Assembly: GCA_030627905.1 (NCBI GenBank)
Contig: DAOVRZ010000033.1
Coordinates: 1-46,902, forward strand
Source: JAGMES01 sp023128035
GTDB taxonomy: Bacteria > Bacillota > Halanaerobiia > DY22613
Length of the DNA stretch: 46,902 nucleotides
Reading direction: 5' to 3'
Part shown: piece by piece, positions 1-7,105 of the stretch
Position numbering within the stretch: position 1 is the stretch's first letter
Layout of the letters: each line of letters opens with the position of its first letter
Notes under the pieces: model-generated
What the model saw: only the letters and a program-made list of their open reading frames with translations
Told to the model about the DNA's origin: nothing
Databases searched by the model: none
Made by a program: the position numbers and the translations under genes

Positions 1-433
1 ACGTTAAATCACCACTCATCTAAACCACTTTCCTTTCTACTGAAGTTACTTATATTATAGCACAAAACAGTAGCGAAAGACAGCGTTTTCAACACTTCAA
101 GCCAATTTGGAACAACTTTTATGTGTATTTTTAAATTAAAACAGTAAAAAACTTAATGGGATTTAGTACGAATTTGTTGATTCGACTGAATAGTTACAAA
201 TTATGATATTTATAAGTAGAAGTGAGGAAAGGTGATAGCCAGTCTAATAGGGTATGCTTTTCCTCGTTTTTAATTTTAAAAACATTTGGTTTAATAGTAT
301 TAGATGATGAAATAGCAAATATGGAGTGCCAAAATATACTCAATATAAATCAGATTATTTAATCCTATAAAGTTTAGTAGTTTCATGAGAAAATTTAAAC
401 TAACATAATTTGATTTTTGTAGGATTGAATAAA
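1..433. other. Left-end non-coding stretch
   Basis: I see no convincing gene in this AT-rich stretch. It holds one terminator-like hairpin, listed separately, and very short ORFs without good ribosome binding sites. It may be the decayed flank of a mobile element, because the ORF to its right looks like a truncated transposase. Confidence 0.5.
224..275 (+). terminator. Possible Rho-independent terminator (rightward)
   Basis: GAGGAAAG at 224-231 can pair with CTTTTCCTC at 257-265 with one bulge. A T-rich tail, GTTTTTAATTTT, follows on the plus strand. The loop is long (about 25 nt) and only partly self-complementary, so this is weak. It would end a rightward transcript that begins outside the window or has decayed. 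Confidence 0.3.
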
Positions 434-496
434 ATGACGTTTAACAATCAGAGGAAGGAGGCTTACTACTGTTGCTGCTATTTTTATTGCTCTTAA
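434..496 (+). CDS. Possible 20-aa cysteine-rich peptide
   Basis: An ATG at 434 follows AGGA with 9 nt spacing and opens a 20-codon frame ending in TAA. The peptide is MTFNNQRKEAYYCCCYFYCS, with three adjacent cysteines and a tyrosine-rich tail. It has no recognised family. It lies head-on to the coiled-coil ORF at 493-699. It is short enough to be chance, and it is listed only because its composition is unusual and a ribosome binding site is present. Confidence 0.15.
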   Translation: MTFNNQRKEAYYCCCYFYCS

Positions 497-525
497 CTAT
501 CAAACTCTTCCAATTTGATAGTTAA
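493..525. repeat. Perfect 12-bp inverted repeat
   Basis: TTAACTATCAAA (493-504) and TTTGATAGTTAA (514-525) are exact reverse complements around a 9-nt loop. The repeat covers the last codons and stop of the leftward coiled-coil ORF. Neither strand carries a T-run directly after it, so it is not a typical terminator. It may mark the truncation point of a mobile-element gene. Confidence 0.75.
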
Positions 526-699
526 TTCCTTGTTTTCTTTTTTCAGCCTTGCTATTTCACCATTAAGTTCTACATTATTATTGGAAAGATTATTATTTTC
601 ATCAGATAATCTGTTTAATCTGTCATTCTTATTCTTTATAAGAAATATAACTTCTGTAATACCTTTATTATAAACTTCAATAATTTTATCTTCATTCAT
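493..699 (-). pseudogene. Short coiled-coil ORF, probable truncated N-terminus of an IS66-type transposase
   Basis: The frame is open from 801, but the start is best placed at the ATG at 697-699, which follows GAGGTG at about 8 nt. This gives 68 aa. The N-terminus (MNEDKIIEVYNKGITEVIFLI) matches my memory of IS66-type transposase beginnings, where a short helix precedes a leucine-zipper-like coiled coil. Residues from about 28 onward are rich in Asn, Glu, Lys and Leu in a heptad-like pattern. The usual Asn/Ser/Pro-rich motif and DDE core are missing because a stop falls inside a perfect palindrome. It could instead be a small free-standing coiled-coil protein. Confidence 0.45.
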
Positions 700-728
700 T
701 ATATATGTCACCTCAAAAATTCCAGATC

Positions 729-759
729 TTAGTAATGTACATTCTACATAAATTACTAA
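729..759. repeat. 8-bp inverted repeat upstream of the coiled-coil ORF
   Basis: TTAGTAAT (729-736) and ATTACTAA (752-759) are exact reverse complements with a 15-nt loop. They lie just upstream of the ribosome binding site of the leftward ORF at 493-699. This could be an operator or the end of a decayed element. Confidence 0.45.
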
Positions 760-773
760 AATCCTTTTATTCA

Positions 774-801
774 TTGGTAAATAATCCACATTATTTACCA
801 A
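774..801 (+). repeat. Perfect 12-bp palindrome with T-rich tail
   Basis: TTGGTAAATAAT (774-785) pairs exactly with ATTATTTACCAA (790-801) around a 4-nt loop. On the plus strand the sequence continues ATATTTTTTAG, so it could act as a weak rightward terminator, although the stem is AT-rich. For the leftward gene ending at 849 no T-run follows. Confidence 0.5.
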
Positions 802-848
802 ATATTTTTTAGTAAAATGTTAGTAGGTGAGTAGTAACAAAACAATAA

Positions 849-2966
849 TTACACGGTAATGATCTGGCTAATGGTATTTAATATTTTAAGATACCGCTCA
901 GCAAATAACTCGATCAACTGCTGATTAAAAATATTCTTATTATATGTAAAATTACCTCGAAGTTCCCCAGAATGAGCGAATAATATAAGAGTCAAGTCAC
1001 ATCCCAGCAATGGGTACTGATAGTCAGTTAATTTCCACTCTAACTCTCCTGATTGAAACGCAAAGTCATCTAACCAAGAGACCAACATAGTTGAAAAGAG
1101 AGGATTCATCTCTGTAAATTGCAAACCCAATTTTTCTATTAAGGCATACAACGGATAGAGTTTAAATTCTAGACCATGACTCATTTGATGATGAACTTCT
1201 TCTAACAATTGATTAAAAAAAAACATTTCAGAAGTATTCACCCGAACTGGTAATATATTGCTAATATTACCTAACAATTGTTTATGAGTATCTAGAGGAA
1301 CTCCAACAGTTATATCATTCATTTGGCTGACATTCCGCAAAAGTAATATATACCCTGCTAGCATAATCTGCTCTAAAGGTATTTCGCGCTCTTCAGCTAA
1401 ACAGTGGAGTTGATCGGTTAATTCCTGGGAAATGCTGAAAGAATGATCGCTAGACTGGCCCTTTTGACCTCCCTTTTGATCAATTACTAATTCTAATTGA
1501 ATAGGAGGGGTGGCATACTGATCGAACCAATAATCAAGATACATATTCATATACGCATTTTGCATCAGTTCCTTATTCCAACATACATAATCAAAATAAT
1601 CGTACTCTCCAGCTAAAATTTCAAACGTTAAAGAATGAACCCGTCGGTGATAAACCCGCCCAATCTCTGAAATCAAACAGGAAATACTCCATTGATCTAC
1701 TAATGAGCTATGAACTATAACTTTAAATGTATGTAAAGTTTCTCCCCGTTTCACTAAAGTACATCGCATTCCACTTTCTCTTAAATCGAAAGTGCTTCTT
1801 TTCTCATTAGCCAATAATTCTGAAAACTTGCTGGTCTGATCCAAGTAATCTTCTATCGTATAATCAAGATAGCGATATTTTACATCTTCCTGTGAAAAGG
1901 TCTGTTGTATGATTTCACCTTTCTTAACAAATATAGAAGTTAGATGTGGATATTTTTGAAGAACCGTCTGGACTGCTTCCTTAAAAACTGTAGATTGTAA
2001 CATTCCTAACAGATCCATCTGCACAATAATATTCATCTGGGCATCCTGTATATCATCCAACTCTAAAACTAACTTCTGACTTTCCGTTACATCAGATTCT
2101 GTTAGATACATTGCTTTCATCTCTGGTACAACCATATCCGCCTTAGAAAATTCGTTATAAAAGAACAGGTAACTTACATCATTAATCTGAATAAGTCGAT
2201 TAACGTTGTTTAAATTGGGTACAATCTGTTCGCGTGAAAATTCTGTAAAATTCCGACCTTTTTCTTCCATCCCTGCGATCAACTCATCCATATCATCTAC
2301 CAAAAGAAGTAACTGCAATAAAGCCGGTCCATTTTGCTTTAAAAACTCCATTTCTTTGCTCTCTTCTGAAGGAATAATAATTTGAAGCCGTCCACTATTT
2401 TCTTTTTCAAGTGTCAGGTATACCTGGTTCTTCTGTACCTCTTCTTTTTGACTAAGAATCTTATATCCTAACAACTGATAAAACCGAAGGTTTGCAGCCA
2501 GATCAGAAGCGACGATGAGCGCGGTGGAATCATAATCTTTCTTCTTTTCATCCTCCATCTGGGGATCTTCTAATAATTCTAGCAATCCAATCTTTGGTAA
2601 GTAAATAAAAGCCACAGCCTGTCCCCCAAATAAACAGGCAGGCTGAGGTGGACTCACCACTTCATAATCAAATTGCTCTTGATCTAATTGTTGAAAAAAA
2701 TCATCTATGCTGGAAACCTTATAGCATAGATGATACGGACTCTCACCTCTTCTCTGCAAAACTCCAAAACTAGGCGAAGTCTCATCAATCGCTGCAATCA
2801 ACTCCAAAGTATCATATCGTTCATTCCGACATAAAGCTAATTTAACATTTTGAACCGGATCAACCAATGGTTTGGTACATTCAAAACCAAACCATTGATA
2901 ATATTCGATCGCCTGGTCAATCTCTTCCACAGCAATCCCAATATGGTCTAACTCATTTCGCAACAT
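849..2966 (-). CDS. VOC-VOC-condensation-like fusion protein
   Basis: This 705-aa protein begins with two glyoxalase/VOC-fold repeats. The first (about 1-135) resembles methylmalonyl-CoA epimerase-type VOC domains and keeps possible metal ligands (His in LDHIGIAV, His in YHLCYKV, Glu in GLLELLED). The second (about 145-275) lacks these. From about residue 285 to the end it resembles an NRPS condensation domain. Where active C domains read HHxxxDG, it has HSSLVDQ starting near residue 419, so the second, catalytic histidine is Ser. It is therefore unlikely to form peptide bonds in the usual way and may bind a carrier-tethered peptide. The ATG is preceded by AAAGGA. Its orientation and downstream position suggest an accessory role for the NRPS products, such as tailoring or release; that is inference. 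Confidence 0.85.
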   Translation of the reverse strand: MLRNELDHIGIAVEEIDQAIEYYQWFGFECTKPLVDPVQNVKLALCRNERYDTLELIAAIDETSPSFGVLQRRGESPYHLCYKVSSIDDFFQQLDQEQFDYEVVSPPQPACLFGGQAVAFIYLPKIGLLELLEDPQMEDEKKKDYDSTALIVASDLAANLRFYQLLGYKILSQKEEVQKNQVYLTLEKENSGRLQIIIPSEESKEMEFLKQNGPALLQLLLLVDDMDELIAGMEEKGRNFTEFSREQIVPNLNNVNRLIQINDVSYLFFYNEFSKADMVVPEMKAMYLTESDVTESQKLVLELDDIQDAQMNIIVQMDLLGMLQSTVFKEAVQTVLQKYPHLTSIFVKKGEIIQQTFSQEDVKYRYLDYTIEDYLDQTSKFSELLANEKRSTFDLRESGMRCTLVKRGETLHTFKVIVHSSLVDQWSISCLISEIGRVYHRRVHSLTFEILAGEYDYFDYVCWNKELMQNAYMNMYLDYWFDQYATPPIQLELVIDQKGGQKGQSSDHSFSISQELTDQLHCLAEEREIPLEQIMLAGYILLLRNVSQMNDITVGVPLDTHKQLLGNISNILPVRVNTSEMFFFNQLLEEVHHQMSHGLEFKLYPLYALIEKLGLQFTEMNPLFSTMLVSWLDDFAFQSGELEWKLTDYQYPLLGCDLTLILFAHSGELRGNFTYNKNIFNQQLIELFAERYLKILNTISQIITV

Positions 2967-3280
2967 GATTATTCGATCCTTTCTGTTCAGACTTAAAAAA
3001 TGCTACCTAAGTGTTTATTCAAACCTAGCGTATAGCATCGTTTAGTTATAATATAAAATACTACCTGAACGTAGATGAAATACTCTATATTTACTTGAAA
3101 AATATAAGACTATAAAATATATCGGTTTTCCAAATAAATACTTATTACTTAAAAATAGTCCTTATCTTTATTTCGCCAATAAATACAAATTTCCTTCTTT
3201 GTTTTTCATATTTGATTCTATTTTTAATTTTGCTCTATTATTTTCTTAAATATGACATTTATTTTGAACCATAATGACAA
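2967..3280 (-). other. Intergenic region upstream of the VOC-condensation gene
   Basis: This very AT-rich gap follows the terminator at 3281-3324 and must carry the promoter of the leftward 705-aa gene. A -10-like TATATTATAAC lies near 3045-3060 (minus strand), but I find no convincing -35. No RNA gene or ORF is seen. Confidence 0.4.
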
Positions 3281-3324
3281 TAAAAAACCTCCAATTGCAG
3301 AATATAATAAACTACAATTGGAGG
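3281..3324 (-). terminator. Strong Rho-independent terminator downstream of topB
   Basis: A 13-bp stem (3288-3300 with 3312-3324, one G.U wobble in the minus-strand RNA) has an 11-nt loop and is followed on the minus strand by TTTTTTA. An A-run on the other side could let it work in both directions. It ends the topB transcript and separates it from the VOC-condensation gene. Confidence 0.88.
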
Positions 3325-3509
3325 TTTTCATATGGATGGAAAAAAAGGTGTGAAACAAAATCTCCCGATTGGCCATGCAATGTGATATATAAGAGTAATA
3401 ACTCTATATTGTCTGGCTCGATACTTCTTGCCTCCTCAAGGACTTCTACTACTAGATAATTTTGATCCAGGTTCTCTTTTACTGATGCATAAGCCATCAA
3501 TATGGGCAC
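3312..3509 (-). CDS. Doubtful 65-aa ORF after topB
   Basis: The frame starts with GTG (3507-3509), preceded by AGAGG at short spacing, 29 bp after the topB stop. The product has an acidic TPR-like stretch (VLEEARSIEPDNIELLLLY) and no recognised full domain. Its last eight codons form one arm of the topB terminator, which suggests a remnant or a chance frame. It could be a fragment of a TPR-containing regulator. Confidence 0.3.
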   Translation of the reverse strand: MPILMAYASVKENLDQNYLVVEVLEEARSIEPDNIELLLLYITLHGQSGDFVSHLFFHPYENLQL

Positions 3510-3538
3510 AGATGCCTCTCGTCGATTACCATTTTCCC

Positions 3539-5584
3539 TTACTCAAATTCAAACTTAACCTTTAGATTCTCGTCAAGAATCAGTCGTGCCTGATACTTCT
3601 TCCCCGTCTTTTTAGACTTAAAACCTTTAAGTATCGCAGTTCTTCTCTTTTTCAGCAGAGTATTCACTTGGTTAGGGGTCAGCGTCTTACCACCAATCAC
3701 CTTAAAAATGCTGAAATCACATTTCTTTTGCGGATGATTCCAGTTTGGGCAACTAAAAGATCTCTTTGTTTCAATGAGTGGGGCTCCACATTTTAAACAT
3801 TTGCCGAAAGAATCTTTACCATCAGACAGACGCTTCCCATCTGTTTTTTCCAATTTTGTAATCAGTTCTTGAATATAGAGCTTGATTTCATCGATAAAAT
3901 CTCTTTCCACCAGCTCCCCCTTTTCGATCTGACTCAATTTTTGCTCCCACCCCGCCACAAAGGTCGGGTCTATTAACGGGTCGTCTGCTAATAACTTCAT
4001 CAGGTCCCTCCCTTTTTGAGTGGGCTTGATCTTTTTACCTTCTTTGACCATGTAATTTAACCGAAATAACTTTTCGATAATCTCGGCTCGGGTCGCCGGT
4101 GTTCCAATCCCTTTGGCTTTGTTGAGAACATCTTTGAGCTCTTTATCATCTACCAGTTTACCACAACGTTCCATCAATCCTAACAACGTATCTTCGGTTA
4201 GATATTCGGGTGGAGTCGTTGTTCCCTCTTTATCCCGAACTTGGTTAATCTCTAGAATTTCATTTTCCTTAATCGTTGGTAACTGGCTAGTATTTTTTTT
4301 CACAGTATCATCTTTCCAAAGGATGGTAAATCCAGGATCGAGAACTTTTTGATATCTGGCCTTAAAGGTTTCCCCTCCTGATACTGCTTCAACCTTGAAA
4401 ACCTGTGTCTTTTTCGGTGAGAGAAACGCGGAAACAAATCTTCGTGCCACCATATCGTAGATTTTGGTTTCATCTGACGTTAATCCTTTGGGAACAACCT
4501 CGGTCGGAATAATAGCATGGTGATCGGTAATCTTCTTGTTATTCACCGCTTTACTCTTTAAGTTCAAGGAGCCAGCTTCAATATCTACATGTCGGTTAGA
4601 CTTTTGAATCGTCTGAAATAACTCTAGGATATTGATGTCACTGGAAATATAAGGACAATCTGTCCGCGGATAGGTTAAAACCTTCTTCTCCTCATAGAGC
4701 TTTTGTAAAATGCCCAAACTCTTTTTCGGAGTAAGTCCAAAGGCTTTACTCGCTTCCCTTTGTAATGAAGTTAGGTCATAAAGTAAAGGCGGATTTTTAT
4801 TCTCTACTTTCCGTTGGACTTTTGTGACTTTTGCGGTAGGTTCTAACTTTTGCTTTAACTCTTCCAGATGAGTTTGTTTTAAGATTCGATCGCCATCTTC
4901 ATCAAACCATTTAAATTCACCGTACTGGGTATCAATGAAAAGCTCCCAGAAAGTCTGGGGGACGAAGTTCTCGATCTCCTCTGCTCTCTGGACGACAAAT
5001 GCCAGAGTTGGTGTCTGAACTCGACCTACACTTAGGACATTTCCTTTGCCCCCAAATTTGACGGTGAAGGCACGAGTGGCGTTCATCCCAATCAGCCAAT
5101 CGGCAAACATCCGACTTCTAGCACATTTATAGAGGTTATCATACTGAGCTGAAGGTTTTAGATTTTTGAAGGCTTTCTTTATGGCTTCGTCGGTCTGTGA
5201 GTTGAGCCACAGCCTCTTTACTGGAATATTTTTCACTCCAGAGACCAGGTGGATCAACCGAAAGATCAGTTCACCTTCACGAGCGGCATCACAAGCATTG
5301 ATAATCTGAGAGGCTTTCAGTGCCAGTTGCCTGATCACACCAAACTGTTTTTTTTCAATAATCTTGAACTTGAGACTCGCCGGGACAATCGGAAGATCCT
5401 CCAAACACCAATACTTATATCGTTCATCTAATTCCTTGGGCTCTTTTAAGGTGATCAGATGACCATAGGCCCAGGTGATCCAATACCCATTGCCCTCTAG
5501 ATATCCATCTTTTTTACCCTTAACCCCTAGAACGGAAGCAAGACTTCGAGCTACAGATGGTTTTTCTGCTACGATAAGAATCAT
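3539..5584 (-). CDS. topB: DNA topoisomerase III (type IA)
   Basis: This 681-aa cytoplasmic enzyme cuts one DNA strand through a tyrosine, passes DNA and reseals it, resolving replication and recombination intermediates. The Toprim domain starts at residue 1 (MILIVAEKPSVA) and holds the acidic motif DAAREGE at about 99-105. The catalytic tyrosine is Tyr305 in LTYPRTDC, and SVGRVQTPTLA near 185-195 is the other family signature. The C-terminus has a four-cysteine zinc-ribbon-like segment (CLKC...CPNWNHPQKKC). Length and motifs fit intact Bacillales TopB. The ATG is preceded by AGGAG at about 9 nt. A terminator upstream and one downstream make it its own transcription unit; a role in peptide synthesis is unlikely. 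Confidence 0.95.
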   Translation of the reverse strand: MILIVAEKPSVARSLASVLGVKGKKDGYLEGNGYWITWAYGHLITLKEPKELDERYKYWCLEDLPIVPASLKFKIIEKKQFGVIRQLALKASQIINACDAAREGELIFRLIHLVSGVKNIPVKRLWLNSQTDEAIKKAFKNLKPSAQYDNLYKCARSRMFADWLIGMNATRAFTVKFGGKGNVLSVGRVQTPTLAFVVQRAEEIENFVPQTFWELFIDTQYGEFKWFDEDGDRILKQTHLEELKQKLEPTAKVTKVQRKVENKNPPLLYDLTSLQREASKAFGLTPKKSLGILQKLYEEKKVLTYPRTDCPYISSDINILELFQTIQKSNRHVDIEAGSLNLKSKAVNNKKITDHHAIIPTEVVPKGLTSDETKIYDMVARRFVSAFLSPKKTQVFKVEAVSGGETFKARYQKVLDPGFTILWKDDTVKKNTSQLPTIKENEILEINQVRDKEGTTTPPEYLTEDTLLGLMERCGKLVDDKELKDVLNKAKGIGTPATRAEIIEKLFRLNYMVKEGKKIKPTQKGRDLMKLLADDPLIDPTFVAGWEQKLSQIEKGELVERDFIDEIKLYIQELITKLEKTDGKRLSDGKDSFGKCLKCGAPLIETKRSFSCPNWNHPQKKCDFSIFKVIGGKTLTPNQVNTLLKKRRTAILKGFKSKKTGKKYQARLILDENLKVKFEFE

Positions 5585-5599
5585 ATAATCAACTCCTGT

Positions 5600-5618
5600 T
5601 GTCTGAATCGAACAGACA
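5600..5618 (-). repeat. Small hairpin in the topB leader
   Basis: TGTCTG and CAGACA form a 6-bp stem with a 7-nt loop just upstream of the topB Shine-Dalgarno sequence. It may tune mRNA stability or translation, but it is short enough to be chance. Confidence 0.3.
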
Positions 5619-5716
5619 TTCTCTTTAAATTAAATAGATTCTTCATCGAGAACGTAATTCCTGCTTAGATTTAGATACTAATCCTTCAATGTACATAAAT
5701 ACTATTAGCAGTTTAA

Positions 5717-5750
5717 AGGGGTTACCTATCTAAAGGTAACCCCTACTTTA
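5717..5750. terminator. Terminator between NRPS C and topB
   Basis: AGGGGTTACCT (5717-5727) and AGGTAACCCCT (5734-5744) form a perfect 11-bp stem with a 6-nt loop, 20 bp past the NRPS C stop. On the minus strand the stem is followed by TTTAAAC (a short U-run); on the plus strand by a T-rich ACTTTATTTTG. It probably ends the NRPS operon and separates it from topB. Confidence 0.8.
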
Positions 5751-5763
5751 TTTTGTTTTACCC

Positions 5764-7105
5764 TTAACTCTCTAAAGCTTCTACCTTTTGCATGTTAGTA
5801 CAATGTTGAATAATATTTTTTAGATTTGTCATATATTCATCGCATACTTTTTGAATTGTTTGTTGATTATATTTTGTCTCACTATAATTAAATGTTATAT
5901 GCAACTGACCTCCAATCACCAAACCAACCACTGTAATCGGCGTCTCTTTAGAATAATTTGGACTCACCTTCTCCCCATAGTATTCTACTGCAAAATCAAA
6001 GAGTGGATTTTGCTGAATTTCCTGGTCATATTGACCCATATACTCAAAAACAACTACATTAGCCAGATTTAATTCTGATAACGGATTCTCACTCATGTGA
6101 TTTAAAATTCCGTAATCCACTCCTTTATTACGAATATAATGAACCTGTTCTTTAATTGTTAAGATCTGCCTTTCGAGGTTGTTACTCCCTCTTACGTCCA
6201 ACTTTACTGGATATGACATCGTCATCCACCCTACAGTCCTGGAAAGATTTATGTGATCAAAAAGATCTTCTCTACCATGTCCATGTAGTTCCACCAGCGT
6301 TTCATCACTGCCAGTAAACTTTTGTAATGTTACTGCCAGAGATGTGAGTAAGATATCATTAATCTCAGTTTCATAAGCCTGATTTGTATGTGCCAGCAAT
6401 AGCTCTGTTTCTTCTTTTGAAAGATGAGCACTGACTTTCCCCATCTTTGTCCATAGGTTTGGACCATGATCAAAATCAATAGGTAAACTAACCTTTATTT
6501 GAATAATATCTTCCCAGTACGCCCTATCTTCCTCAGTGATCTGACTCTTTCCGTATTCATACAATGCATCAGTCCAGGTTTTAAAAGAAGTTGTCTTTGC
6601 TGGTAGTTCTATTTTTTTACCCTGTTTTAAAGATAAATAAATTTGGGTCAGATCCTCAATCAATACTTTTCCAGAAATAGGATCAGCAACGAGATGATGT
6701 GGAGCAAACAAGAATCTTTGCCCACTTTCACCCAAATCAAATATTGCTGCTTTAACCATTAACTCATTTATAATATCATAACTTTGCATTAGTTTAGTTC
6801 CATAAAATGCTATTTGATCTGTCTGTTCTTCTATCGACAAATGAGAAAGGTCATGAAACTCCAGGATAAACTCTCGCTCTAAATATTCTTTATTTTGAAT
6901 AAATATGTCTTTTTCAGGAATATAATTTATACGTAATGCATCATGATGTTCAATTAATACCTGCAAAGCTTCGATCATTACAGTAGAGTCTAATCTTTCC
7001 TTAGGTTGCAGTAAAACTGGATAACTGTAATGATTTATATTATCTGCTGTTTTTATAGTTTGACGTTGAACTGGAGACAAACGAACCTCGCCACTTACCA
7101 CTCCC
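5764..7105 (-). other. Terminal epimerization-like domain with altered active site (E11*)
   Basis: The domain aligns with the two canonical E domains of the locus but departs at key places. HHLVVDGVSWR is replaced by HHLVADPISGK (near 6660-6705). The glutamate before GHGRE, proposed catalytic in characterised E domains such as GrsA, is His here (LHGHGRE). FNYLGQ has become FEYMGQ. The two motif histidines and RTVGW remain. Its carrier partner still has the GGDS motif typical of carriers before E domains. It may be an inactive epimerase or a domain reused for release or docking. Confidence 0.8.

Noticed and set aside
700..801. N-terminal extension of the coiled-coil ORF to position 801
   Set aside because: The extension is made of two palindromes and lacks a ribosome binding site; GAGGTG before the ATG at 699 gives a better start.
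3274..3459. Plus-strand frame over the topB terminator
   Set aside because: It runs through the terminator stem and overlaps the doubtful minus-strand ORF; no ribosome binding site or domain supports it.
3539..5584. TopB as a self-resistance or plasmid-transfer function of the peptide locus
   Set aside because: It has its own ribosome binding site and terminators on both sides, and an ordinary TopB sequence; nothing ties it to peptide biosynthesis.
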